DNA of 64,000 bases, taken from NCBI GenBank assembly GCA_019243635.1, contig JAFAUB010000121.1:1-64000 (forward strand), written 5' to 3'. This DNA comes from Pseudonocardiales bacterium. GTDB taxonomy: Bacteria; Actinomycetota; Actinomycetes; Mycobacteriales; Pseudonocardiaceae. This document shows positions 26,150 to 34,777 of this stretch, piece by piece. The first letter of the stretch is position 1. Every line of letters starts with the position of its first letter. A model generated the notes under the pieces. The model made no database searches and had not been told where the DNA came from. It was given only the letters and a program-made list of their open reading frames with translations. The translations under genes and the position numbers were made by a program.

Positions 26150-26803
26150 ATGACCGAGACGGCATCGAGCCGGGTGGATGCGGCGCCTCGCGGGGTGCGA
26201 ATGCCCCGGGACGAGCGGCGCGCTCAACTGCTCGCCGCAGCCACCGATGTCTTCGTCAACAACGGGTACCACGCTACCGTCATGGACCATATCGCCGAGC
26301 ATGCCGGGGTCAGCAAGCCGGTGCTCTACCAGCATTTTCCCGGCAAGCTCGAGCTGTATCTGGCGCTACTGGAGCGCCACACCGACGAGCTGGTCAGCCG
26401 GGTCCGGGAGGCGATCGAGGCCACCCACGACAACTGGCAGCGGGTCCACAACGCGGTTGGGGCGTACTTCGACTTCGTCGACAGTGACGATGAGGCGTTC
26501 CGGCTGGTCTTCGAGTCCGACCTGCGTGACCAACCCCCCGCGCAAGCCGTCGTGGAGCGGGCGTACACAGCCTGCGTGCAGGCCATCGCGCAGGCCGTGG
26601 CGGCCGATGCCGGGTTGGACGCCGACCGCGCGTGGCTGGTCGCGGTCGGCGTCGTCGGGATCAGCGAGGACAGCGCCCGGTACTGGCTCACCCGCCGCCA
26701 CGACCTGCCCAAGGACGAGGCGGTCGCCCTCACCGCATCCCTAGCCTGGAAAGGCCTCGCCGGCTTCCCCCTGCACTCCCCCCCATGGAGCCCCGCCCAT
26801 TGA
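26150..26803 (+). CDS. TetR-family transcriptional regulator (Rv3208-like)
   Basis: A 217-residue regulator with the helix-turn-helix DERRAQLLAAATDVFVNNGYHATVMDHIAEHAGVSKPVLYQHFPGKLELY near residues 20-70 and an all-helical ligand domain. ATG at 26150 has GAAGGAGA upstream. The neighbour DUF3152 is divergent, as in M. tuberculosis where Rv3208 lies beside Rv3207c. The ligand and target genes are unknown. The stop codon is at the foot of a 22-bp terminator stem. Confidence 0.88.
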   Translation: MTETASSRVDAAPRGVRMPRDERRAQLLAAATDVFVNNGYHATVMDHIAEHAGVSKPVLYQHFPGKLELYLALLERHTDELVSRVREAIEATHDNWQRVHNAVGAYFDFVDSDDEAFRLVFESDLRDQPPAQAVVERAYTACVQAIAQAVAADAGLDADRAWLVAVGVVGISEDSARYWLTRRHDLPKDEAVALTASLAWKGLAGFPLHSPPWSPAH

Positions 26804-26852
26804 GCGGGCTCAGCGGGGTTATCGGGGTGTCGATAACCCCGCTGAGCCCGCT
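26803..26852. terminator. Strong bidirectional stem-loop between convergent genes
   Basis: A perfect 22-bp stem (AGCGGGCTCAGCGGGGTTAT and on to CG, with its complement) around a 6-base loop GGGTGT. It starts at the last base of the TetR stop and ends 7 bases before the histidine kinase stop, so it can end transcription from both sides. Confidence 0.9.
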
Positions 26853-26859
26853 GAATGCG

Positions 26860-28149
26860 TCACGCCTGGGCGGGGATCAGGAGGGTGAAGGTGGGGGGGG
26901 CGGGGCGGGTCAGACGGAGGCGGCCGCCTTCGGCCTCGGCCAGGCTGCGAGCCAGGGCTAGGCCGATGCCGTGGCCGTCGGCGAGGCGCGAGCGTCGGGT
27001 GAAAAGTTCCGGTTCGGGGGCGGTGATGCCGGCGCCCTCGTCGGACACGTCGATGGCCAGCGCCTCGGCGGCGTTGCGCACCGCCACCGATACGGTGCCC
27101 GAGCCGTGTGTGGCGGCGTTGTCCAACAGCACCGTGAGCACCTGCCGCACGGCGGCGGTCGAGGCGAGGGACACCGGGGCCTGGGGGTCTACCGCCACCC
27201 GGAGCGTGCGGTCCTGGGCGGCCAGCCGGTCATGCCAGCCCGCCTCGATCTCCTCGAGCAGGCCCGGAACGTCCAGCGGGGTGACATTGGAGCTGCGGGT
27301 GTCCCGAGCCAGGGCGAGCAGCTCCTCGATGGTCTGCTCCAGCCGGTCCGCGGCGGCGATCCCGTCGGTGATGGCGTGGCGAAGATCCTGCCCCGGCCGG
27401 TCCAGCGCCGCTTCAAGTCGCAGCCGCAGTCCGGTCAGCGGAGTGCGAAGCTGGTGTGAGGCGTCAGCGGAGAAGGAACGTTCGCGGGCGAGCATGTCGT
27501 CCAGACGCCCGGCGGTACTGTTCAACGCCGAGCCGACGGAGTCGATCTCGGGAATGTCCGCCGGTGTGGTTCGGACGCTGAAGTCACCTTGGCCCAGACG
27601 GCGCGCCGCGGCCGAGAGCTCCTCCAGTGGGCGGGCCAGCCGCCGGGCCTGGCGGCGGGCGACCAACCAGACCGTGCCGATCGCCAGGCCGGCTAGGCCG
27701 AGCATGCCCAGCCACACCAGCGCAACCTGCCGGTAGATAGTGGCGCGCGGGCTGGCGGCCCGCACCGCGCCGATCACGTCGCTGTCGTGGGTCACCGGCA
27801 CGGCCACGACCAGGTCACCGTCCAGGTTCCCGGTCGTGATCTCGCTGTCGTGCAGGGCGTGGTAAACCGGTTTGTCCCCGCCCTCGGGCCCGATGCCCAG
27901 GATGCGGTGGCCGCGGTCGACATAGACCGCGAGGTGGGTCCCGTCCTTGGGTTCGTGCAGCTCGGTCGGCGTATTGCCGCGGAGCACGTCCGCGGTGACC
28001 GCCGCCGCCGCGCTGTCGGCCACTCGAAGCAGGTTCGCGCGCTCGTCGTTCAGCATGTACTTCAGCACGCCGGCGGCCAGCGGTACCCCGAACAGGCCGA
28101 TGGCGAGCACGGCGGCGAGCACGGCGAGGCCGACGATCCGGGTGCGCAC
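26860..28149 (-). CDS. Sensor histidine kinase
   Basis: A 429-residue membrane kinase: segment 1 at residues 7-28, an extracytoplasmic sensor of about 115 residues, segment 2 at about 140-165, a HAMP linker (RRLARPLEELSAAARRLGQGDFSV), H-box FSADASHQLRTPLTGLRL with the phosphorylated His, N-box VLLDNAATHGSG and G-box DEGAGI...GHGIGLALARSLAEAEGG. GTG at 28149 is the start. The cognate response regulator is 37 bp upstream on the same strand. The signal is unknown. Confidence 0.92.
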   Translation of the reverse strand: MRTRIVGLAVLAAVLAIGLFGVPLAAGVLKYMLNDERANLLRVADSAAAAVTADVLRGNTPTELHEPKDGTHLAVYVDRGHRILGIGPEGGDKPVYHALHDSEITTGNLDGDLVVAVPVTHDSDVIGAVRAASPRATIYRQVALVWLGMLGLAGLAIGTVWLVARRQARRLARPLEELSAAARRLGQGDFSVRTTPADIPEIDSVGSALNSTAGRLDDMLARERSFSADASHQLRTPLTGLRLRLEAALDRPGQDLRHAITDGIAAADRLEQTIEELLALARDTRSSNVTPLDVPGLLEEIEAGWHDRLAAQDRTLRVAVDPQAPVSLASTAAVRQVLTVLLDNAATHGSGTVSVAVRNAAEALAIDVSDEGAGITAPEPELFTRRSRLADGHGIGLALARSLAEAEGGRLRLTRPAPPTFTLLIPAQA

Positions 28150-28186
28150 GAGCTCCTTCTACCCGCCCGAGCGAGGTCCTGGCAAT

Positions 28187-28885
28187 TCACCCCGTCGGCG
28201 CCTCCAGCCGGTACCCGTGGCCTCGCAGTGTCGCGATCCGCGGCACCGAGCCCAGGGGGGCCATCCCGGCCAGCTTGCGACGCAGCGCGGCCACGTGCAC
28301 ATCGAGCGTCTTGGTGGGACCGAACCAGTTCTCGTCCCACACCTGGGCCATCAGGGTCTCCCGGCTGATCGCCACTTCCGGCGCCGACGCGAGGCGGGCG
28401 AGGAGGTCGAACTCCTTGGCTCGCAGCGGCATCTCGGTACCTGAGACACTCGCCCGCCGGCTGCCGGTGTCCACCAGCAGGTCTCCCACCACGAGCATCG
28501 GTGGGGCTCCCCCGGTAGCCGGCGCCACCCGCCGCAGGTGTGCCCGAACCCGGGCCAGTAGCTCGGCCAGCCGTACCGGCTTGGTCAGGTAGTCGTCCGC
28601 GCCGGCCTCCAGACCCACCACGACGTCCATCTCATCGGTGCGGGCGGTGAGGATCACCAGCACCGTGGTCGGGTTGCCGGCCCGTAGCTGCCGGCACACC
28701 TCGACGCCGTCCAGGTCAGGGAGCCCGAGGTCCAGCAATACCAGGTCGAAGTCCGTCTCGGAGGCCAGGCGGAGCGCGCCCCGGCCGGTGCGCTGCCACC
28801 CCACCTGGTGCCCGTGGGCGCGCAGGCTGGACTCCAGCACACTGCCGATGGTCTCGTCATCCTCTACTACGAGCAGTCGGGACAC
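28187..28885 (-). CDS. Response regulator, OmpR family
   Basis: A 232-residue two-domain regulator. The receiver at residues 1-115 has acidic pocket VEDDE, phosphorylation site LVLLDLGLPDLDG, conserved Thr in LTAR and Lys in LTKPV. The winged helix is at about 130-228 (LRAKEFDLLARLASAPEVAISRETLM; TLDVHVAALRRKLA; RGHGYRLEAP). GTG at 28885 is the start. It forms a two-gene operon with the kinase and is divergent from a TetR gene whose operator lies 42 bp upstream. Confidence 0.93.
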   Translation of the reverse strand: MSRLLVVEDDETIGSVLESSLRAHGHQVGWQRTGRGALRLASETDFDLVLLDLGLPDLDGVEVCRQLRAGNPTTVLVILTARTDEMDVVVGLEAGADDYLTKPVRLAELLARVRAHLRRVAPATGGAPPMLVVGDLLVDTGSRRASVSGTEMPLRAKEFDLLARLASAPEVAISRETLMAQVWDENWFGPTKTLDVHVAALRRKLAGMAPLGSVPRIATLRGHGYRLEAPTG

Positions 28886-28926
28886 CTGACGAGCCTAAGG
28901 GATCGCTCCGCGCGGGTCGCTCAGGT

Positions 28927-28957
28927 GTTACCTGAAGTAACTGTTACTATGAGTAAC
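28927..28957. promoter_or_regulatory. Double palindromic operator before the TetR gene
   Basis: Two identical-arm palindromes GTTAC-N5-GTAAC (28927-28941 and 28943-28957) stand side by side with one base between, i.e. 16 bp centre to centre, on one face of the helix to within half a turn. The second ends directly at the ATG (28958). It is a likely autoregulatory site for two TetR dimers and lies in the region shared with the response regulator promoter. Confidence 0.75.
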
Positions 28958-29629
28958 ATGTCGAAGGACACCGCTCCCGTCGAGGCTGAGCGCGGCTCGC
29001 CGGGTAAGGGCCACCAGCGCCGCGAGCAGCGCCGCGCGGCGCTGGTGCAGGCCGCCATGCGGGCGATCCGTCAGCACGGTCCCGACGTCGCGATGGAGGA
29101 CATCGCCGCCGAGGCCGGGGTCAGCAAACCGATCCTCTACCGACACTTCCTGGACAAAGGTGATCTTTACATGGCGGTCAGTGAGACTGCCACCCAGCAG
29201 CTGCGAGCCGCCCTGTTGTCCGGTCTGGCCTCCGAGACCGACCCTCGGACGCTGCTCCGGCTGGCGATCGAGACCTACCTGATGTTCATCGAGCGAGAGC
29301 CGCAGCTCTACCGCTTCATGGTGCGCCGCTCGTTCACCGACCGGCCGTTGCCCCGGGACCCGATCACCACCAATGCCGCGCTCATCTCCGGGGCGCTGGC
29401 CACGATCTTCCGCGACCGGCTGCACGGTCTGGGCCTGGACCCGGGGGGCGCGGAGACCTGGGCGCACGCCGGGGTCGGCATGGTGCAAGCGGCCGGGGAC
29501 TGGTGGCTGGAGCACCGCACGCTGTCCCGGGCGGGGCTGCGCGACTACCTGCTGATGATGGCGTGGGGAGCGCTGGACGCCATCCTGCAAGCCGGCGGGT
29601 CACCGGACCGGATGCTGGGCACCCTGTGA
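28958..29629 (+). CDS. TetR-family transcriptional regulator
   Basis: A 223-residue regulator: RREQRRAALVQAAMRAIRQHGPDVAMEDIAAEAGVSKPILYRHFLDKGDLY near residues 20-70 is the helix-turn-helix, followed by a helical ligand domain. ATG at 28958 (another in frame at 28949) touches the operator, so the message would be leaderless or nearly so. Its stop codon lies inside the 46-bp palindrome 29623-29668. The gene, with the kinase pair, interrupts an otherwise conserved gene order (TetR to DUF3107). Confidence 0.88.
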   Translation: MSKDTAPVEAERGSPGKGHQRREQRRAALVQAAMRAIRQHGPDVAMEDIAAEAGVSKPILYRHFLDKGDLYMAVSETATQQLRAALLSGLASETDPRTLLRLAIETYLMFIEREPQLYRFMVRRSFTDRPLPRDPITTNAALISGALATIFRDRLHGLGLDPGGAETWAHAGVGMVQAAGDWWLEHRTLSRAGLRDYLLMMAWGALDAILQAGGSPDRMLGTL

Positions 29630-29668
29630 GTGGCGAACGGTGCTATAGCACCGTTCGCCACTCACAGG
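29623..29668. repeat. 46-bp perfect palindrome, family copy B
   Basis: Outer arm CCTGTGAGTGGCGA, inner arm ACGGTGC, centre TATA; all pairs match. It lies between the convergent TetR and DUF3107 genes and includes the TetR stop codon, so it probably serves as terminator for both. Confidence 0.9.
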
Positions 29669-29671
29669 CGG

Positions 29672-29899
29672 TCAGTCGACAGCGAACCCGACCCGGCGGC
29701 TGTCCGCGGGTCCGATCTCGACGTAGGCGACCCTCGAGGTCGGCACCATGTACCGTCGGCCCTTGTCGTCGACCAGGGTCAGCATTCCCTGGGTATTCCG
29801 CATCGCCTCGGTCACCAGCATCTCCACCTGGTCCGGCGAGTCCGCAGTGGACACCGTCAGCTCGCGAGGACTGTCCGCGACGCCAATCTTGACCTCCAC
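29672..29899 (-). CDS. DUF3107 family protein (Rv3208A-like)
   Basis: A 75-residue conserved actinobacterial protein: VEVKIGVADSPRELTVST, MLVTEAMRNTQGMLTLVDDKGRRYMVPTSRVAYVEIG. Its function is unknown. GTG at 29899 is preceded by GGAGG with six bases spacing; the frame is open to 29953 without conserved sequence. Its position next to TetR and the ferritin-like gene follows M. tuberculosis. Confidence 0.9.
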   Translation of the reverse strand: MEVKIGVADSPRELTVSTADSPDQVEMLVTEAMRNTQGMLTLVDDKGRRYMVPTSRVAYVEIGPADSRRVGFAVD

Positions 29900-29969
29900 G
29901 CCGAACCTCCATGGTGTGATCGACCTTGACGTCACGGGGACACCAGGGGTCACCAGGCTAGTGGAGTGC

Positions 29970-30614
29970 TCACCCGAGCCCGAGAGCGGCCATCCGACGG
30001 CCGTGCAGGATCTCCACCCGACGGATCAGCGCGGCGAGGCCGGCCAGGTTCCCGGAACCGAGGATGACCAGCTCGGCCAGCGCGTCTCGCTCCGCCACGA
30101 TGCGCTGGGCGTTCGTCACCGCCTCGCCGAGCAGCCACCGCGCCCACAGGGCCAACCGATCGCGGGTCGTCCGGTTCCGCTGGCAGGCACCGCGCACCTC
30201 CCGCTCGACGAACGCCGAATGCCCGGTATCGGCCAGTACCTCTTTGACCAGCGTGGCGGTGGCGTCGTCCAGCCAGCCACCCACCTCGCCGTAGAAGTCC
30301 GCCGCCAGCCCGTCCCCGACGTAGGCCTTCACCAGCGCCTCCAGCCAGGACCGCGGTGCCGTCGAGGCATGGAACTCATCGAAGCGCGCCACGAACGGGC
30401 GCATCGCGTCGTCCACCGAGACGCCCAAGCCACGCAGGTGGCTCTCGAGCTGCCGGAAGTGCCCGATCTCGGCGGCCGCCATGCCGGCCATCGCGGCCCT
30501 GCCGGCCAGCGTGGGAGCATGGCGGGCGTCCTCGGCAAGCCGGTCGAAGGCCGACAGCTCTCCATAGGCGAGGACTCCCAGCAGGTCGATGACGCCCTCA
30601 CGTGCCACATCCAC
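29970..30614 (-). CDS. Ferritin-like fold protein (Rv3210c-like)
   Basis: A 214-residue, mostly helical protein. Acidic and His residues spaced as in a di-iron four-helix bundle can be seen ([44 protein letters not shown]). Metal binding is therefore plausible, but the function is not known. GTG at 30614 is the start. It is divergent from the RhlE-type helicase, with an inverted repeat between them. Confidence 0.8.
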   Translation of the reverse strand: MDVAREGVIDLLGVLAYGELSAFDRLAEDARHAPTLAGRAAMAGMAAAEIGHFRQLESHLRGLGVSVDDAMRPFVARFDEFHASTAPRSWLEALVKAYVGDGLAADFYGEVGGWLDDATATLVKEVLADTGHSAFVEREVRGACQRNRTTRDRLALWARWLLGEAVTNAQRIVAERDALAELVILGSGNLAGLAALIRRVEILHGRRMAALGLG

Positions 30615-30649
30615 GGCGGCGAGCGTAGTGCCGCACCGCCGGGGTGTGC

Positions 30650-30708
30650 GGTGTCACGCACCCACTTGACGCTCGGACGGGTAGCATGCGTGCACAGGGC
30701 GTGACACC
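30650..30708. promoter_or_regulatory. Inverted repeat in the divergent ferritin-like/helicase region
   Basis: GGTGTCACGC (30650-30659) and its exact complement GCGTGACACC (30699-30708) flank 39 bp that contain TTGACG and TAGCAT. It could be an operator pair or a looped structure controlling one or both genes. The TTGACG-TAGCAT spacing (10 bp) is too short for a normal promoter, so the true start sites are not assigned. Confidence 0.45.
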
Positions 30709-31031
30709 ATCCCCTTGCCACGCACCAGCTCGGTGGCGGACGCCGCCGGGCGTAGGACATTGAGCGCGGACCTGGTGTCTACGTTCCCGGTCCCGTCGCG
30801 CCACCCGGCAGCGCGGGGCGGGTCGAGCGAGACGGCGGTGGACGCGCCGGTACGAGAGAGGCGATCACGCTGACCGTCAGCCACATCACACTGTCCGACA
30901 ACTACCCCCTGTCCGACAACTACCCCCTGGCCGACACCCACCCCCTGGAGCATCCCGACCCCGGCGCCCCGGATCTCGTCGAGACCGGCCTCGGCGATAC
31001 CGGTCTCGACGAACCCCACCCACCGAGTCCG

Positions 31032-32579
31032 TTGCAAGCCGGCGCTCCGGTCCGGGACGACTCCCCCACCTTCGCCGAGCTCGGTGTCCGCGAGGAGATC
31101 GTCCGGACGCTGCGCGCCGTGGGCATCGAGCGCACCTTCGCCATCCAGGAGCTCACCCTGCCGCTGGCCCTGGCCGGCGACGACCTCATCGGCCAGGCCC
31201 GCACCGGTACCGGCAAGACGCTCGGCTTCGGTGTCCCGCTGATCCAGCGGATCACCTCCGCGTCGCCGGCCACCGGGGACATCCCGCTCGACGGCACCCC
31301 GCGCGCCCTGGTCGTCGTGCCCACCCGCGAGCTGTGCCTGCAGGTCAGTGCCGACCTCACCGCCGCCGGCCGGGACCTCGGCGTGCGGGTTCTCGCGGTC
31401 TACGGCGGCCGGCCCTACGAGCCGCAGGTCAAGGTGCTGACCTGCGGGGTGGACCTGGTGGTCGGCACCCCGGGCCGGCTGTTGGACCTCGCCGAACAGC
31501 GCCATCTGGTGCTGGGCAAGGTACGGGTACTGGTCCTCGACGAGGCCGACGAGATGCTCGATCTGGGGTTCCTGCCCGACATCGAGCGAATCCTGCGGAT
31601 GGTGCCCGAGCAGCGTCAGACCATGCTGTTCTCGGCCACCATGCCGGGTCCGATCATCACGCTGGCCCGGACCTTCCTGAACCAGCCCACGCATATCCGC
31701 GCCGAGGAGCCCGACGCCACCGCCATCCACGAGCGGACCCGGCAGTTCGTCTACCGGGCGCACGCGATGGACAAGGTGGAGCTGCTCGCCCGTATGCTGC
31801 AGTCCCGCGACCGGGGCCTGACGATGATCTTCACGAGGACCAAGCGCACCGCGCAGAAGGTGGCCGACGAGCTCACCGAGCGCGGTTTCGCGGTCGCTGC
31901 GGTGCACGGTGACCTCGGCCAGGGAGCGCGCGAGCAGGCACTGCGGGCGTTCCGTTCGGAGAAGGTGGACGTGCTGGTCGCCACCGACGTCGCCGCGCGG
32001 GGCATCGACGTCCCCGAGGTCACCCACGTCATCAACTACCAGTGTCCGGAAGACGAGAAGACCTACGTGCACCGGATCGGACGGACCGGGCGCGCCGGGC
32101 GCGCCGGCCTCGCGATCACCCTGGTCGACTGGGACGAGGAGCCGCGCTGGAAGTCGATCAGTGACGCTCTCGACCTGCACATGCCGGCGCCCTCGGAGAC
32201 CTACTCCACCTCCGAGCACCTGTTCAGCGACCTGGACATCCCCACCGGCTCCACCGGGCGGCTGCCGCTGGCCCGGCGTACCCGAGCCGGGCTGGCCGCC
32301 GAGCCCAGCGACTCCGAGGACCGGACCCGCGGCCGGCGTGCCACCAGCGCCCGGCGTGGCCCGCGCGGGGGGTCCGCCGAGAGCCAGCTCCCTCCGGTGC
32401 GTCGGCTCAGGCGCCGCACCCGCAACGGTGAGGCCGTCGGCGCCGAGACCGTACCCCCAGCGGAGCACTCCGGGGAGCAGGGTGACGCCCGGCCGCGGCT
32501 CCGCCGTCGACGGCGGAGCCGCGGCCGGGGCACCGGCACCGGTCAGGAGCACGGCAGCCAGCCTCGCGCGGCGGGCTGA
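31032..32579 (+). CDS. DEAD-box RNA helicase, RhlE-like
   Basis: At least 515 residues, with Q motif and all helicase motifs: PTFAELGV, ARTGTGKT (I), PTREL (Ia), GTPGRLLDL, DEADEMLD (II), FSATMP (III), TMIFTRTKRTAQ, VATDVAARGIDVP and HRIGRTGRAGR (VI). The C-terminal tail is Arg-rich and basic (RLRRRRRSRGRG), suited to RNA binding. The first ordinary start codon in frame is TTG 31032, yet the frame is open to 30756 and looks coding back to a CTG at 30870 preceded by GAGAGAGG. That stretch carries an 18-bp repeat (SDNYPL twice). The gene corresponds to Rv3211 by position. Confidence 0.9.
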   Translation: MQAGAPVRDDSPTFAELGVREEIVRTLRAVGIERTFAIQELTLPLALAGDDLIGQARTGTGKTLGFGVPLIQRITSASPATGDIPLDGTPRALVVVPTRELCLQVSADLTAAGRDLGVRVLAVYGGRPYEPQVKVLTCGVDLVVGTPGRLLDLAEQRHLVLGKVRVLVLDEADEMLDLGFLPDIERILRMVPEQRQTMLFSATMPGPIITLARTFLNQPTHIRAEEPDATAIHERTRQFVYRAHAMDKVELLARMLQSRDRGLTMIFTRTKRTAQKVADELTERGFAVAAVHGDLGQGAREQALRAFRSEKVDVLVATDVAARGIDVPEVTHVINYQCPEDEKTYVHRIGRTGRAGRAGLAITLVDWDEEPRWKSISDALDLHMPAPSETYSTSEHLFSDLDIPTGSTGRLPLARRTRAGLAAEPSDSEDRTRGRRATSARRGPRGGSAESQLPPVRRLRRRTRNGEAVGAETVPPAEHSGEQGDARPRLRRRRRSRGRGTGTGQEHGSQPRAAG

Positions 32580-32591
32580 GCACCACCTCGG

Positions 32592-33908
32592 ATGCCCGCG
32601 CCCGAACGCCGCACCCGGGGGGACCTGACCGCCGCGGCGGCGTTGGTGGTGGCCGTGCTCGCCGTGTCCACCGCGCTGTGGTGGACCAGCGACGTGCGAG
32701 GCACGACTGTTACCACCGCTTCTGGCAGCACCACCTCCAGGACGGTCGAGGCTGGGCCGGCGCACATCCCGGCGGCACTGACCGAAGCGTGGCGAGCGCC
32801 GAGTCCGGCGACTCCGGACCCCTTGATGCAGGGCGGCACGGTGGTCACCGGTGCCGCCGGGATGGTCGCCGGCCGCGACCTGCGCTCCGGCGCGGTCCGC
32901 TGGAGCTACCGGCGAGACCGGTCACTGTGCACGGTGGCCGCCGCGTTCCACCAGGTGGTGGCGGTGTACCAGCGGGGCGAGACCTGTAGCGAGGTGACCG
33001 CCCTGAACTGGACCGACGGCCGGCGTGGACCGCAACGCACCAGTCCGGTGCCGGCGCCGACCCGGCTGGTCGCCGCCGGCGACCAGGTGGCCGCCGGCGG
33101 AGAGCGCTACCTGGAGGTATGGCGCTCCGACCTGGTGCGCACGCTGGTCTACGGGCGAGAGCCCACCCCGGCGCAGCCCGCGACCCAGCCGCGGCCGGAC
33201 TGCGTTCACGGCTCGATGGCACTGGGTGAGACGGCACTGGGTGAGACGGCACTGGGTGAGACGGCACCGGGTGAGACGGCACCGGGTGAGGGGAATGGGG
33301 GTCACGGGAAGCTGGCCGTGGTGGAGCGGTGTCCCGGGGAGCGCGCGCGGCTCACCGTGCAACGGGCCGATCCCAAAGACCCAGACCGGCCCGAGGTGAC
33401 CTTCAGCACCCTGCTGCCGGGTCAGCAGGCCCGGGTCGTGGCGGTCAGCGGGGAGCGGGTGGCTGTCGCGCTGCCCGACCCAGCCCGCCTGGCTGTGATC
33501 GACGAGCAGGGTAAGGAGGTGGCCGAGTACCCGCTGGCCGTCCCGGAGGCCGACCTGCGGGGCGACCCACCCGGTGGCGTGGCCGAGGCCACCGTGACCA
33601 CGACTGCGGTGTACTGGTTCACCGGCTCGGCCACCGTCGCGTTGGACACCGCTGACTTGCGGCCGCGATGGATCCGACCGGGATCCCTGGGGGCCGGCTC
33701 GGAGGTCGCCAGACGGTTGCTACTGCCGGTGCCGGGGGCGCTGGCAGTACTCGATACGAGCACAGGTGAGCAGGTCGGCGCGCTGCCGGTGGACCGAGGT
33801 GGCTACCGCGGCCCGGTAGGTACCGCCTGCTCCAGCGGTGTCGTGCTGGAGCAGCGCGGCGACACCCTGGTCGCGTTGCGCGAGCCACTCGTAAGCTCCC
33901 CCCGGTGA
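32592..33908 (+). CDS. Membrane-anchored PQQ-like beta-propeller protein (Rv3212-like)
   Basis: A 438-residue protein with one N-terminal membrane segment (AAAALVVAVLAVSTALWW, residues 13-30) and an extracytoplasmic beta-propeller-like domain (MVAGRDLRSGAVRWSYRRDR; TVALDTADLRPRW; LAVLDTSTGEQVGALP). Cys pairs suggest a disulfide. Between blades is a five-unit 15-bp repeat encoding GETAL/GETAP (33216-33290). It starts 12 bp after the helicase stop and overlaps the hydrolase start, so helicase, propeller, hydrolase and cinA form one operon. Function unknown. Confidence 0.82.
   Translation: MPAPERRTRGDLTAAAALVVAVLAVSTALWWTSDVRGTTVTTASGSTTSRTVEAGPAHIPAALTEAWRAPSPATPDPLMQGGTVVTGAAGMVAGRDLRSGAVRWSYRRDRSLCTVAAAFHQVVAVYQRGETCSEVTALNWTDGRRGPQRTSPVPAPTRLVAAGDQVAAGGERYLEVWRSDLVRTLVYGREPTPAQPATQPRPDCVHGSMALGETALGETALGETAPGETAPGEGNGGHGKLAVVERCPGERARLTVQRADPKDPDRPEVTFSTLLPGQQARVVAVSGERVAVALPDPARLAVIDEQGKEVAEYPLAVPEADLRGDPPGGVAEATVTTTAVYWFTGSATVALDTADLRPRWIRPGSLGAGSEVARRLLLPVPGALAVLDTSTGEQVGALPVDRGGYRGPVGTACSSGVVLEQRGDTLVALREPLVSSPR
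33216..33290. repeat. 15-bp in-frame minisatellite, five units, in the beta-propeller gene
   Basis: Five units of ACGGCACTGGGTGAG (first begins ATG, last two have CACCGG) encode the pentapeptide repeat TALGE/TAPGE. The frame is kept for any unit number. It is probably an unstructured surface loop. Confidence 0.9.
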
Positions 33909-34777
33909 CGGCAGCACAGATCACCCCGCACAGCGCCGGCCGGGTGCGGGTGAGGGTGGCCGGTGCCCCACTAGCGGCGCTACGAGCCGACCCCATCGAC
34001 CCCCTCGGTGCCGTCGCCGTGCTGTTGCCCGGGTACACCGGGTCCAAGGAGGACTTCTCGGCGCTGCTCGATCCGCTGTGCGCCATCGGCCTGACCGTGC
34101 TGGCGCTGGACCTGCCCGGACAGTACGAGTCCCCCGGCCCGGGGCGTGAGGAGGACTACTACCCCGACCCGCTGGGCCGAACCGTCGCCGCGCTGGTGGC
34201 TGAGCTGGCCGCCGGCGGGGACCGGGTACTGCTGCTGGGGCACTCCTACGGGGGGCTGGTAGCCCGGTCGGCGGTGCTCGCCGGCGCCCCGGTGGCCGGG
34301 CTGACCCTGCTGGACTCGGGCCCGGGTGGGCTGCCCCAGGGGCAGCGCCGGTCGCTGATCGACGCCACCGAGCCGGTGATGCGCGCCGAGGGCATCGAGG
34401 CCGTCCAGCGGCTGCGGGAGGCTCACGACGGAACCGTCGAGCCACCCGAACTCGCCGCGCTGCTGCGGGAGCGCTTCCTGCGGTCGTCGAGCGCCGGCCT
34501 GCTCGGCATGGCGACCGGCCTGCGCGCCGAGCCGGACCGGGTCGCCGAGCTGGCGGCAGCCCTGCGCACCGGTGACATCGGGTGCCTGGTCGTTTACGGC
34601 GAGTCCGAGGACGTGTGGCCGGCACCCCTGCAGCGCGATATGGCGGACCGGCTAGGCGCCGCGGTCGCGATAGTGCCCGGTGCCGCGCACTCGCCGAGCA
34701 TCGAGAACCCACAGGCCCTGCTCGACGCGTTACTGCCGACCTGGCGGCGTTGGCTGGCGACCACCCCGACGCCATGA
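33905..34777 (+). CDS. Alpha/beta hydrolase
   Basis: A 290-residue cytoplasmic hydrolase. Oxyanion region [12 protein letters not shown], nucleophile elbow [11 protein letters not shown] (Ser), acid in [10 protein letters not shown] and catalytic His in [12 protein letters not shown]. The substrate is not evident. It starts on GTG inside the previous stop and ends in the cinA ATG (ATGA), so it is translationally coupled on both sides. Confidence 0.88.
   Translation: MTAAQITPHSAGRVRVRVAGAPLAALRADPIDPLGAVAVLLPGYTGSKEDFSALLDPLCAIGLTVLALDLPGQYESPGPGREEDYYPDPLGRTVAALVAELAAGGDRVLLLGHSYGGLVARSAVLAGAPVAGLTLLDSGPGGLPQGQRRSLIDATEPVMRAEGIEAVQRLREAHDGTVEPPELAALLRERFLRSSSAGLLGMATGLRAEPDRVAELAAALRTGDIGCLVVYGESEDVWPAPLQRDMADRLGAAVAIVPGAAHSPSIENPQALLDALLPTWRRWLATTPTP

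Noticed and set aside
30654..32765. A 703-codon minus-strand frame
   Set aside because: Antisense to the helicase and propeller genes, whose helicase motifs are complete; no recognisable protein sequence.
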